Source: Burkholderiaceae bacterium (GTDB lineage: Bacteria > Pseudomonadota > Gammaproteobacteria > Burkholderiales > Burkholderiaceae). Taken from it: a stretch of DNA of 64,000 nt. Shown in pieces: positions 49,794 through 58,410 of the stretch. The first letter of the stretch is position 1. The number at the start of each line of letters is the position of its first letter. The DNA is taken from contig CANGCM010000004.1 in assembly GCA_947452535.1 (NCBI GenBank), forward strand, positions 1 through 64,000, read 5' to 3'. The position numbers and the translations under genes were made by a program. The notes beneath the pieces were generated by a model. It saw only the letters and a program-made list of their open reading frames with translations, was not told the origin of the DNA and ran no database searches.

Positions 49794-50837
49794 TTATTCT
49801 CCGGCGTATTGTTTTAACAGCTCCAATGTTTCAGAACTCATCTCAATTCCATCTCTACGTTGTCGCTCTAGTTTAGCCAGCTCAATCATTCCGGGAACGA
49901 TCACTGGCTTACTTGGATCAGCGGGAGGGCTCTCCATTAAGATATTAGCAAAATCAATCATGCGCTCGCTTAACCATTGGCTTGATCCTAGGCGCTTGGT
50001 ATCAACTAAGATAAAGAAGTGACCAAGATTCTGGGGCTCATCAGGAGCATCCTGCCAAGACTTAATGTGAGTTAAGTAAGCAGCATTCGATAAAAGACCG
50101 GCGAATAGGTCAACCATGAGGGCTAGTCCATAACCTTTATGTCCACCAATAGGCAATAAAAATCCATCTAAAGCCGCTTTAGGATCCGTTGTTGCATTGC
50201 CCTTTGCATCTGTGCCCCAAGTATTTGGGATTTGCTCGCCGAACTTTAGTGCGTTTCTAATTTTTGCGCGCGCCACTACGCTCATGGCCATATCCAAAAG
50301 AAATGGCTTTCCATTTGGATTGGGAACACCAAAGCCCAATGGACTGTTGCCTAAGCGGGCATCCGAACCACCCCATGGGGCAATCGTAGTAGTGGCATTG
50401 CTACCAATGATGCTAGCAAAACCTTTATCCGCAGCAATCAAGGAGTAGGGAGAGATTGGGCCAAAATGATTGCTACCACGAGCGAACGCAATAGCAATCC
50501 CAAATTCTGTAGCTGCTTCCATAGCAGCATTGAGAGTGCGCATACCCACTACTGGACCAACACCGTTATCGCCATTTACTCCAATAATGGCTGGGGCCAA
50601 ACGCTCAATTTGAATATGCGGTTGGGAATTGATACCGCCAATCTTTAAGCGATCGCCATATGATTCAATGCGACTTAAGCCGTGGGTGGATAAACCAAAT
50701 AAATCTGCCAATACCAAAATGCGCGTCAAATCATCAGTGTCTTGATCGCTCATACCAAGCTTTAAAAAGGCACGTTTCCCCAGCGCATGAAGCTCTGATT
50801 CTTGAATAATTTGGTTTTTGCTGGCTTTGGTGTTCAT
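49794..50837 (-). CDS. Ldh-family (malate/lactate/ureidoglycolate-type) NAD(P) dehydrogenase
   Basis: A 347-residue oxidoreductase of the MDH2/YlbC fold, distinct from Rossmann lactate dehydrogenases. Signatures are LFGLSTHGLSRIESYGDRL, GSNHFGPISPYS, GNSPLGFGVPNPNGKPFLLDMA and PIGGHKGYGLALMVDLFAGLLS. Members oxidise 2-hydroxyacids such as malate, lactate, sulfolactate or ureidoglycolate. The adjacent Bug and hydrolase genes fit stepwise use of a hydroxyacid released from an ester or lactone. Sulfolactate is conceivable but unproven. Confidence 0.9.
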   Translation of the reverse strand: MNTKASKNQIIQESELHALGKRAFLKLGMSDQDTDDLTRILVLADLFGLSTHGLSRIESYGDRLKIGGINSQPHIQIERLAPAIIGVNGDNGVGPVVGMRTLNAAMEAATEFGIAIAFARGSNHFGPISPYSLIAADKGFASIIGSNATTTIAPWGGSDARLGNSPLGFGVPNPNGKPFLLDMAMSVVARAKIRNALKFGEQIPNTWGTDAKGNATTDPKAALDGFLLPIGGHKGYGLALMVDLFAGLLSNAAYLTHIKSWQDAPDEPQNLGHFFILVDTKRLGSSQWLSERMIDFANILMESPPADPSKPVIVPGMIELAKLERQRRDGIEMSSETLELLKQYAGE

Positions 50838-50858
50838 GGATGTTGAGATCTGAAAGAA

Positions 50859-51659
50859 TTATTTAGAAGGCTTGGTAGGTAGTAAGCCAGCATTGATGAT
50901 AACTTCGCGAGCGCTTGGCGAGCTTAAAAAACGAATGAGCGCTGCTGCTGCCTCGGGCTGAGTAGACTTAGAGGTGATGGCGCCAGCAAAGCTAAACCCA
51001 GGTTGCATCTCTGGAGGAATCGGCCCTAAATAGCTAATGCCCGGCGTATGAATAACTTCGCTCACTTGCTGGAAGCCAATCTCCACCTCACCCCGTGCAA
51101 CTACTGAAGCGACTGCCTCGCCCGATGGAGGTCCGCGCACCTTGATACTTTTGTCTTTAACTTGATCCAAAATACCTAGCTTCTTAAACATGGTGTTGGA
51201 AATGTAAGTACCACTGCCACTATCAGAATAGCCAATTGATTTTGCCGCTAGTAATGTTTTACGAAATGCATCTACAGTACTGATGTCGGGCTTGGGTGCG
51301 CCTAACTTTACCGCACCACCTATTTGCGATAGAGCCAGAATCACAACAGAATCATGCTTAACAAATCCAAGTTTTTCGAGATTTTCTGCAGACTCACCAT
51401 CCAAAATTACCATATCTGCCTGCTGACCCTGAGCCAGGCGAGTAGGAATCGCTTCTGGAGAATCTCCAATAGATGGTCCGCGGATAGTAATCAGTTTATT
51501 TCCTGTATTGCGTTCAAACACAGGGGCAAGCTGTTCATATGCCCCATAAAAACCAGCTGAGATCATGATCTTAAGATCGGCAGCCAGAGCATGGCCTCCT
51601 AAAATCAACATCAAAAAACATGAATACAGAAAATATTTCAGCGTCAATTTTGGTTTCAT
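50859..51659 (-). CDS. Periplasmic ModA-like solute-binding protein without ABC partners
   Basis: A 266-residue exported protein (signal ends GGHALAAD) with the type 2 periplasmic fold of ModA-like proteins: IMISAGFYGAYEQLAPVFERNTG, ARLAQGQQADMVIL-type segment, GYSDSGSGTYISNTMFKKLGI and EIGFQQVSEVIHTPG. Molybdate receptors use a similar Ser-rich start, but the loop here is changed (SAGFYGAYEQL), so an organic anion is as likely. No ABC permease or ATPase gene accompanies it. It heads the operon that continues with Ldh-like and Bug genes. Confidence 0.82.
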   Translation of the reverse strand: MKPKLTLKYFLYSCFLMLILGGHALAADLKIMISAGFYGAYEQLAPVFERNTGNKLITIRGPSIGDSPEAIPTRLAQGQQADMVILDGESAENLEKLGFVKHDSVVILALSQIGGAVKLGAPKPDISTVDAFRKTLLAAKSIGYSDSGSGTYISNTMFKKLGILDQVKDKSIKVRGPPSGEAVASVVARGEVEIGFQQVSEVIHTPGISYLGPIPPEMQPGFSFAGAITSKSTQPEAAAALIRFLSSPSAREVIINAGLLPTKPSK

Positions 51660-51800
51660 TACGATGCCCTTTTCGTCTCTAAGAGTACTTTTTAATGATG
51701 ATTGCTATTAACGATATTGCTCATCGCTATTGGCATTTATTTAGTATTGATATTAGCATTTTTACAGGGCTAATGAACTGAGGAGAGGGATTTGACCTAC

Positions 51801-53186
51801 TTAACTTTTTAATAGATTCCCAAGTAGAGAAACATCGGGCATCGATGGCAGGGAAATAACTGCATCAATGAATTGACTCAACTTCTCTTTTGGTAGGCGA
51901 CTGCTCAACTCGGATTCCGCCCTAAAAATATGATCCTCGATGGTGAAGGGTCTGGCAATACTCCCTTTGGGGGATATTACAAATGCACTCAATTGTTGAC
52001 CATTTCTCATTGTCACAATTACCTTCGCACTAACGGACTCTTCTGAGCTGGTCTTTTCAACTTCGTCATCTAGCTTACATTTTACTAATTGGGTTAGTTG
52101 CATCACTCTTGAGTCTTGCAATCCGATTACAAAATCATCCACCCCAAAAGAAAATGTAGTGCTACTAGATTGACGTAACAAACTGAGAGCGACTGCAAAA
52201 GGGGCGCTCATTTGAGCTGCCTGTAAATCAGTAGGATGGTTAGTTGTTAGACGCCCTTGAATGACCTTGGGTATCCCCAGATAGATCGATTGAATCTCGG
52301 AGGGATCAAAGGTAGGTTGATTACGAATTTCAGTACTGGCCTCAATCGCTGAAAGCACACGAGCACTGCAAGCATGCGGCTTCACAGCTACTTCTGCAAT
52401 TCGATAGCTATCTCCCAGGCCATTTTCTAGTAAGGTGAAATCGACTGCATCAGCATACGCCCTAGCGAAACCATCTTTACCCTCAAAAATATCATGCGGT
52501 CCCGTAAAGCCAGACTCTACAAGTAGGGCCGCTTTGGTTCCTGAACTCGCTGCCTGTGCAGCATGCAAACGTTTCACAGTGGAACCAGAATGATAAAACT
52601 GGGTTAACCCACCCGCGAAAGAGGCAGCAATACCTAAACTGGCTGCGATTGATTTTTCGCCTGCAGATCCGGGAAAGAGTAACTTGGCTGCGGTGACTGC
52701 CGCGCCAAACACGCCCATAGTGGAGGTGCTCTGAAAGCCTCGACTAAAGTGGCTGGGTTGAATGCACAGTGCTAAACGGATCATCGCTTCATAGCCCGCA
52801 GCAATGGCCGCTAAAACTTCTGCGCCAGATTGACGTCGCGCTTGGCCAATTGCTAATCCCGTTGAAAACATAATGCAACCAGGATGCAGCATTGCACCCA
52901 CATGGACATCGTCTGCATCTAAGCTGCCGGCATATAAGCTATTTAGAAAAGCTGCACTAACTGGATCGTAATGGGTATCAGAGAATAAAACGGGACTAGA
53001 TCCATTTCCTGCAGTGCTTTGGGCATAGCGACGCCCCCACTGACTCCACTCCATACGCTCACCAATAGAAGCTACACGAAAGTAATCTAAGGCGAAATGA
53101 ATTAATGAATTTTGTATGGGCGCCGGCAAATCAGAAAAACTTAAGTTTGCCGAGAATTGAGAAATAATCTGAGTTGCTTGAGTCAT
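51801..53186 (-). CDS. MmgE/PrpD-family protein
   Basis: A 461-residue MmgE/PrpD protein: FLNSLYAGSLDADDVHVGAMLHPGCIMFSTGLAIGQ, GFQSTSTMGVFGAAVTAAKLL, HSGSTVKRLHAAQAASSG and VKPHACSARVLSAIEA. The D-D-V-H and H-P-G motifs replace the D-D-T-H form seen at 43409. It is 18 nt downstream of a related gene at 53205, and the two are clear paralogues that may form a heteromer. Confidence 0.88.
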   Translation of the reverse strand: MTQATQIISQFSANLSFSDLPAPIQNSLIHFALDYFRVASIGERMEWSQWGRRYAQSTAGNGSSPVLFSDTHYDPVSAAFLNSLYAGSLDADDVHVGAMLHPGCIMFSTGLAIGQARRQSGAEVLAAIAAGYEAMIRLALCIQPSHFSRGFQSTSTMGVFGAAVTAAKLLFPGSAGEKSIAASLGIAASFAGGLTQFYHSGSTVKRLHAAQAASSGTKAALLVESGFTGPHDIFEGKDGFARAYADAVDFTLLENGLGDSYRIAEVAVKPHACSARVLSAIEASTEIRNQPTFDPSEIQSIYLGIPKVIQGRLTTNHPTDLQAAQMSAPFAVALSLLRQSSSTTFSFGVDDFVIGLQDSRVMQLTQLVKCKLDDEVEKTSSEESVSAKVIVTMRNGQQLSAFVISPKGSIARPFTIEDHIFRAESELSSRLPKEKLSQFIDAVISLPSMPDVSLLGNLLKS

Positions 53187-53204
53187 TTATTGGGGGTCGT
53201 TAAT

Positions 53205-54599
53205 TTATTTTCTTAGAGCAAATAGGGGGTTTAAGTCTTTTAAGCGCTCTATCCTAAAAGCCTCTTCAAGCCACGCCTTACATTCTGTTTCACCTAACAT
53301 CTGTGCGCTTAAGGCCAAAAAGCGCTCCGCCACTTCTGCCGTTGTCATCGGGTTTTGTGGACAGCCCTTAGGACTAATCTCAAAATACTCTTGATTGCGA
53401 CCATCATGCAGGTGCACGGTCACTCTTCCTGCAACAGACTCAGTAGTCGTTTGCTGTTCTACTTCTTGGTCTACTACACAGCTTGTACGTCGACATAAAT
53501 TCCAGACAGAATCCATATTGAGTGCAGATTCATAATCATCAACCGACAAAGCTAGCGGACTCGGCTTACTTGGAGCCATCACAAAAGCCATGGCAACTGC
53601 AAATGGGGTACTCAATTGAGCCTGCTGAATATCAATTGGATTATTTGATGCCAACTTACTCATCATGGCCCCATGCACGCCGATCGTGATGGACTCTATA
53701 TCTTGAGCTCTTACGCCTGATTTTGATAAATAGTTGGCCGCCTCAATAGCTGCTTGCATGCGTACGCTACCAACATGAGGCTTTAATGAAACCCATTCAG
53801 TTGGAAACGCTGAGCCCAAATTTTCGATACATACCTTAGGATCAAATCGATCAGAAAATGCTCGCGCGAAACCCTGTGTTCCTTCAATCGCATCATGTGG
53901 ACCAGTGAGCCCAGCATGTGCTAATAATGCAGCCTCGACACCATTAGCAGCAGCTTTACCAGCATGAAAACGCTTAATATCAGAGCCAGAGACAAAGAAT
54001 TGCGAGAGGCCACAAGAAAAGGTAGCAGCAATACCAAGTGCATTGCTACAGCCCTCGGGGGATAACTTTAGTAAACGCGCGCACGCAGCTGCTGCGCCAA
54101 ATACACCGCAGGTAGGCGTACCTTGAAAACCTCGCAGTGAATGCTCTGGCTGGATTGACATTCCAATCCGGATAGCAGACTCATAGCCTACCAAGACCGC
54201 AGTAAGCAATTCTTCTCCTGTGCATTTGACTATCTCTGCCATCGCCAAAGCTGCTGGCCAAATAACTACCCCAGGATGAATAATGGCAGCCACATGAGAA
54301 TCATCCCAGTCTAAACTACCAGCAGCCACACCATTAATGAATGCAGCTCTAGCGACATCTACCTGAGTGCCTGCATATAAAATACTAGCCTCTCGATTTG
54401 ATACGTGAGATTGGTAAAGCTGAGTAACTGCATTTGTCCATGAGCGATCTTGTCCCGCTGACAAAGCGCGAAAAAAATCAATCATCAACACTGGCATCAA
54501 ACTTTTTACTTTAGGACTCGCTTCGGACCACTGAAAGGTAGAAACAAATCTACCTAATGCTTGAGTGACAGGTAGAGTAGTTGATGAGGCATGATTCAT
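53205..54599 (-). CDS. MmgE/PrpD-family protein
   Basis: A 464-residue MmgE/PrpD protein with FINGVAAGSLDWDDSHVAAIIHPGVVIWPAALAMAE, GFQGTPTCGVFGAAAACARLL, SGSDIKRFHAGKAAANG and SLKPHVGSVRMQAAIEA. It starts 10 nt after a Bug gene and is followed by its paralogue, so the Bug - PrpD - PrpD trio probably imports and dehydrates one carboxylic acid. Substrate unknown; propionate-pathway methylcitrate is only one option, and no prpB or prpC is present. Confidence 0.88.
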   Translation of the reverse strand: MNHASSTTLPVTQALGRFVSTFQWSEASPKVKSLMPVLMIDFFRALSAGQDRSWTNAVTQLYQSHVSNREASILYAGTQVDVARAAFINGVAAGSLDWDDSHVAAIIHPGVVIWPAALAMAEIVKCTGEELLTAVLVGYESAIRIGMSIQPEHSLRGFQGTPTCGVFGAAAACARLLKLSPEGCSNALGIAATFSCGLSQFFVSGSDIKRFHAGKAAANGVEAALLAHAGLTGPHDAIEGTQGFARAFSDRFDPKVCIENLGSAFPTEWVSLKPHVGSVRMQAAIEAANYLSKSGVRAQDIESITIGVHGAMMSKLASNNPIDIQQAQLSTPFAVAMAFVMAPSKPSPLALSVDDYESALNMDSVWNLCRRTSCVVDQEVEQQTTTESVAGRVTVHLHDGRNQEYFEISPKGCPQNPMTTAEVAERFLALSAQMLGETECKAWLEEAFRIERLKDLNPLFALRK

Positions 54600-54609
54600 A
54601 AAAGTAACC

Positions 54610-55584
54610 TTAATTAGAGACGATATTGCCAGCTTTAACTACCTTGCCCCATTTCGCAAAATCTACTTGCAAATAAGAACTTAAATCTGCGGGGCTACCA
54701 CCACCAATCTCTATTCCTTCTTCGGCAAAACGCTTCCTTAGCTCTGGTGACTTCAGTGCTTTATTCAACTCCAGATTCAAGCGAGCTACTATTTCAGGCG
54801 GCATATCAGCCGGGCCAAAAAGACCCCACCACTGGTTTGATTCAAAACCTGGCAAGCCAGACTCTGCCAAGGTTGGCAGTTCGGGTGCAATTTTGATACG
54901 CTTTACACTTGTTACACCCAGAGCCTTTAATTTCCCAGCCTTCACCATTGGACCTACGCTTGCATATGCAGCAAACAATAGTGAAACTTGCCCACCTGCA
55001 ACATCTACGACGGCTGGCGCAGCTCCCTTATAAGGCACGTGTAAAAAATCAACACCACCAGCTTGCTTATAAAGCTCACCAGTAAGATGACTGAGCGTCC
55101 CGCTACCATTTGATGCAAAGGTATAAAAATTAGGTTTTGCTTTTGCTGCGGCAATCAACTCGGACGAATTCTTAAATGGCAGAGTAGGATTAATCACTAA
55201 AACGTTTGGGGAGTAGCCAATAAATCCAATCGGTGCGAAACTTTTTAAGGGGTCAAATCCGAGCTTTGCGCTTAAATGCGGATTGATTGACATTGTGCTA
55301 CTTGAGGTTAAGAGCAGGGTGTAACCATCTGGTGCTGCTCGCGACACAAATTGCGCGCCTATTGCACCACCAGCACCTGGTTTGTTATCAACCACAAATG
55401 AACTCTTAAAACCTTCGGTCAATTGTTGGGTAACTAATCGCACAACCACATCCGCCGCACCACCTGGAGGAAATGGCACCACCACTTGAACTGGTCGACT
55501 TGGATAAGCATCCGCTAAAGTTAAACCCGGATAAATAAGGGCAAGAAAAAATAAGAAAAATTTATATTGAGTAAATAGGCGCAT
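54610..55584 (-). CDS. Bug/TctC-family solute-binding protein
   Basis: A 324-residue receptor with signal peptide ending GLTLADAY, binding loop QVVVPFPPGGAADVVVR, and LHVPYKGAAPAVVD. It is the first gene of the Bug - MmgE/PrpD - MmgE/PrpD unit, with a terminator and a large hairpin between it and the next Bug upstream. Confidence 0.93.
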   Translation of the reverse strand: MRLFTQYKFFLFFLALIYPGLTLADAYPSRPVQVVVPFPPGGAADVVVRLVTQQLTEGFKSSFVVDNKPGAGGAIGAQFVSRAAPDGYTLLLTSSSTMSINPHLSAKLGFDPLKSFAPIGFIGYSPNVLVINPTLPFKNSSELIAAAKAKPNFYTFASNGSGTLSHLTGELYKQAGGVDFLHVPYKGAAPAVVDVAGGQVSLLFAAYASVGPMVKAGKLKALGVTSVKRIKIAPELPTLAESGLPGFESNQWWGLFGPADMPPEIVARLNLELNKALKSPELRKRFAEEGIEIGGGSPADLSSYLQVDFAKWGKVVKAGNIVSN

Positions 55585-55623
55585 TTGTTTTTTGTGAATT
55601 GGTTTGTATCTGACATTCTATAA

Positions 55624-55650
55624 CGCCCAGCTCTAAGTTGTAGCTGGGCG
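55624..55650. repeat. Perfect 9-bp palindromic hairpin
   Basis: CGCCCAGCT-CTAAGTTGT-AGCTGGGCG is a perfect stem. Its left arm (AACGCCCAG) can pair instead with CTGGGCGTT at 55693-55701, so the region has mutually exclusive folds. Not followed by a U-tract on either strand. Confidence 0.5.
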
Positions 55651-55676
55651 CATTCTTTATTCAGTCTTGCTGAAAT

Positions 55677-55704
55677 AAAAAAACTCAACGACCTGGGCGT
55701 TTGA
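55677..55704 (-). terminator. Terminator of the minus-strand Bug gene at 55801
   Basis: Read on the minus strand, TCAAACG-CCCAGGT-CGTTGA forms a stem with one bulge, followed by GTTTTTTT. It ends transcription of the Bug gene before the Bug - MmgE/PrpD unit begins. Confidence 0.65.
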
Positions 55705-55800
55705 AAAATAGAATACTATTGGCCGATGAGTTTGCAGAAACGAATCTTTTCACTATTTAGGGTGAATAGATGTTTGGTGGATACATGGAGCTCAAAAAGT

Positions 55801-56778
55801 TTAATTTTTGCTCTTAGACTTCACTTCCTTAATCGTTTTATCCCAGCGGTCTGTTTCAGAGAGAATGTAGTCAGTAGTTTGTTTAATGCTGCCCCCAAAA
55901 GGAAGTAAGTCGTTCTGATCAAACTTCTCCAGTAGGTCTGGATATGTCAAGGCACGATTGATTGCTTGGTTCATTTTCTCTTTTATATCTGCTGGAGTCT
56001 TAGCTGGCGCAAATATAGCGGTCCACAAATCATCTCTTAGATTTGGATATCCCAGTTCAACTACCGTTGGCACATTTGGTAGGCTAGCCAAGCGCTTATC
56101 GCTCGAGACTGCTAATACCTTAACTTTACCTTGCTTCGCAAAAGGGGTAACTCCTGTCATTGCTCCACAGGTAATTGGCGTCTCTCCAGCAACGGTTGCT
56201 AATAATGCGGGGCCAGAACCTTTGTATGGAATATGAGTTACATCTGCTTTCCAAATTAAGCGAAACAAGTTTTCACAGGTAATGCTTGGTGGCGTTCCGT
56301 TTCCTGCGGTGGCAAACGACAGATTTTCTTTGCTTGCCAACTGCTGTAATTCTGACAAGGTATTGGCATTGACTTTTTCCCCAACAAAAATTCCCATCGG
56401 GAGCGTACTTGCCATTGAGACTGCTGCAAAGTCTTTTTCAGGGTTGTAGCCAGCAGATCCACTCCAAGCTGGGTTTACTAAGAATGCTGGCGATGTTACT
56501 AAAAATGTATAGCCGTCTGGAGCGGCGCTGGCCACAGCTTGGACACCAATGCTGGCTCCAGCACCAGCTCGATTCTCAACAAAAACGGGTTGCTTGAGTA
56601 TTTCGGTGAGTTTTTGCGCTAAGACACGAGCGGTAACGTCTGTAGACCCGCCGGGCGCAAAAGGAACAATAAAGCGTATCGGCTTATTCGGATATGTTCC
56701 CGATTGAGCAAACACCGTTGATGCGATTGGAGAAAACCCTAAGAGCAAAACTAATAAAGATAAGATCTTGCGATACAT
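55801..56778 (-). CDS. Bug/TctC-family solute-binding protein
   Basis: A 325-residue receptor with signal peptide ending STVFAQSG, binding loop RFIVPFAPGGSTDVTAR, and THIPYKGSGPALLA. The track ORF starts 57 codons earlier inside the divergent hydrolase gene. I set the start at ATG 56778, where GGGAGG gives a strong ribosome binding site and the signal peptide begins normally (MYRKILSLLVLLLG). It is divergent from the long plus-strand operon at 56883, so it may be co-regulated with it. Confidence 0.92.
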   Translation of the reverse strand: MYRKILSLLVLLLGFSPIASTVFAQSGTYPNKPIRFIVPFAPGGSTDVTARVLAQKLTEILKQPVFVENRAGAGASIGVQAVASAAPDGYTFLVTSPAFLVNPAWSGSAGYNPEKDFAAVSMASTLPMGIFVGEKVNANTLSELQQLASKENLSFATAGNGTPPSITCENLFRLIWKADVTHIPYKGSGPALLATVAGETPITCGAMTGVTPFAKQGKVKVLAVSSDKRLASLPNVPTVVELGYPNLRDDLWTAIFAPAKTPADIKEKMNQAINRALTYPDLLEKFDQNDLLPFGGSIKQTTDYILSETDRWDKTIKEVKSKSKN

Positions 56779-56882
56779 GCCTGCCTCCCGACCAATAGTT
56801 TTTTTGATAGTAATGTATTTTAGGCATAGAATGAAAAAAAATTGCCAGACACGTTCTGGCATTAAAAAATTCAGGAGACAAT

Positions 56883-57779
56883 TTGTTTGCGACCTTTGCT
56901 GAGGCTGCCCATGAGCAGTCCCTTTCTGGATTATCGGCGGCCGATCCATTGCTATCCCCGATTGAGGAAGCTCGTGCCAAGCAAGATCTTTATTTTCAAA
57001 CTTTGAATCAGAACTTGCCTGAAGTGAGCTCTGTAAAGGATCTCGAGATTAGTGGACCAGTTGGTAATATCCCTATTCGATTAGTCTATCCAATGGCATC
57101 TGGTCCGCTCCCCTGTATTATTTTTATTAGAGGCTCAGGATTTTGGGCTGGCTCACTTGATTCTCATGCGAGAACGATGCGCAGCCTATCCTTGCTTAGT
57201 AATTGTGTGGTGTGCGCTATTGACTATCGCCGTACACCTGAATTTCAATACCCAACCCAAAGAGATGAGGTCTTGCAACTTATTTCTTGGCTAAAGCAAA
57301 ATGGTAACCAGTTTGGTATTAGCCAAAAGTTCGCATTGTTTGGAGAATCTGCAGGGGCAACGATCGCGCTCTCTTGCGCACTTTCTTTGAGGGATAGAGG
57401 TGATCAAGACATCTCTGGGTTAACGCTGTTCTATAACAATGCTGGCGGCCCAAATCCAACTGCTAGAGCCTACTCGCAATGGGTTTGGAAGCAATATCTT
57501 GGTCACGATGGATTATCAACAAATTCAAATGCAGTGCCGCTCTTGGATGATCTGCATGGTCTTCCGCCTGTCTGGCTTGGAGTTGGCGAGGATGACCCAT
57601 TAATGAAAGATACCCTTGAAGTGAATAGCAAAATTATTGCTTCCGGCGGAAAGTCGACTCTCGTAAGTTACCCAAAACTCCCGCATGCTTTTGTGATGTA
57701 TAGCGGCACCTTAAAGCCTGCTTATGAGGCGCTTGAAGCGGCCGCACTTGCATCTAAAAATTTTCTGAAGCACTCATAG
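56883..57779 (+). CDS. Alpha/beta hydrolase of the hormone-sensitive-lipase type
   Basis: A 298-residue HSL-family esterase/lipase. The triad is Ser156 in FGESAGAT, Asp238 in GEDDPL and His268 in KLPHAF. The oxyanion motif, normally H-G-G-G, is RGSG (residues 83-86), so substrate choice or activity may be altered. It starts at TTG, with AGGAGA correctly placed; no ATG is available near. It is the first gene of the plus-strand operon and is divergent from a Bug gene with a 104-bp promoter region between them. Possibly releases a carboxylate from an ester for the enzymes that follow. Confidence 0.85.
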   Translation: MFATFAEAAHEQSLSGLSAADPLLSPIEEARAKQDLYFQTLNQNLPEVSSVKDLEISGPVGNIPIRLVYPMASGPLPCIIFIRGSGFWAGSLDSHARTMRSLSLLSNCVVCAIDYRRTPEFQYPTQRDEVLQLISWLKQNGNQFGISQKFALFGESAGATIALSCALSLRDRGDQDISGLTLFYNNAGGPNPTARAYSQWVWKQYLGHDGLSTNSNAVPLLDDLHGLPPVWLGVGEDDPLMKDTLEVNSKIIASGGKSTLVSYPKLPHAFVMYSGTLKPAYEALEAAALASKNFLKHS

Positions 57780-57821
57780 ATAAAATTCACGCAAGATCAA
57801 TACTTTATTAAGGGAATCCTA

Positions 57822-58409
57822 ATGGAACGTTGGACACCAACTCAAGAAGAGATGAAATCTCGGATTGCGCGCTTTAAAGAAGTAGCTTCGGTAAAAAAAT
57901 TACATCTAGAGGAAAAAGGAATTCCTCCTGATGTCCTAGAGATGATTATGGCTAAGACTACGCGCAACATTATGTCGCCAGGACCTCTGCCGGGTCAGTT
58001 ATCGCCAAAGCCAGCTGTTGAAGGCGGTGATTCTGGGGTCTTCCGTCTTGGTATTGCAACTTGCCCCCCTAATCAAGGTCCAGGACTGCATGTCCATTAC
58101 TACACCCATGAAACTTTTATGGCGCTAACAGGGAAATGGGAAGTGCAGTGGGGTGATCATGGTGAAGAATCCGTAATACTGGATCACCTTGATTTAATTG
58201 CAGTGCCCCCCCGTGTAACCAGACGATTTATTAATCGCTCAAATGAAGATGCGCATCTGATGGTCATTATTCAAGGTCAGCGAGAAGAGTTTGATGATGT
58301 AGATCGAGTCCCTGAGACAGCTGAAGCTATTGCAAAAAAATATGGCCAGGGTATGGTCGATAAATTAGAGAATCTGGGTTGGAAATTTACGATTGGAAGG
58401 GAGCTCTGA
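57822..58409 (+). CDS. Cupin-domain protein
   Basis: A 195-residue protein with one cupin domain: GLHVHYYTHETFMALTGKWEVQWGDHG carries the first motif (H-x-H and E), and LDLIAVPPRVTRRFINRSNEDAHLMVII the second. An N-terminal helical part of about 60 residues precedes it. Could be a dioxygenase, isomerase or a pathway sensor. It overlaps the track ORF of the following Bug gene but not the corrected start. Confidence 0.8.
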   Translation: MERWTPTQEEMKSRIARFKEVASVKKLHLEEKGIPPDVLEMIMAKTTRNIMSPGPLPGQLSPKPAVEGGDSGVFRLGIATCPPNQGPGLHVHYYTHETFMALTGKWEVQWGDHGEESVILDHLDLIAVPPRVTRRFINRSNEDAHLMVIIQGQREEFDDVDRVPETAEAIAKKYGQGMVDKLENLGWKFTIGREL

Positions 58410-58410
58410 A

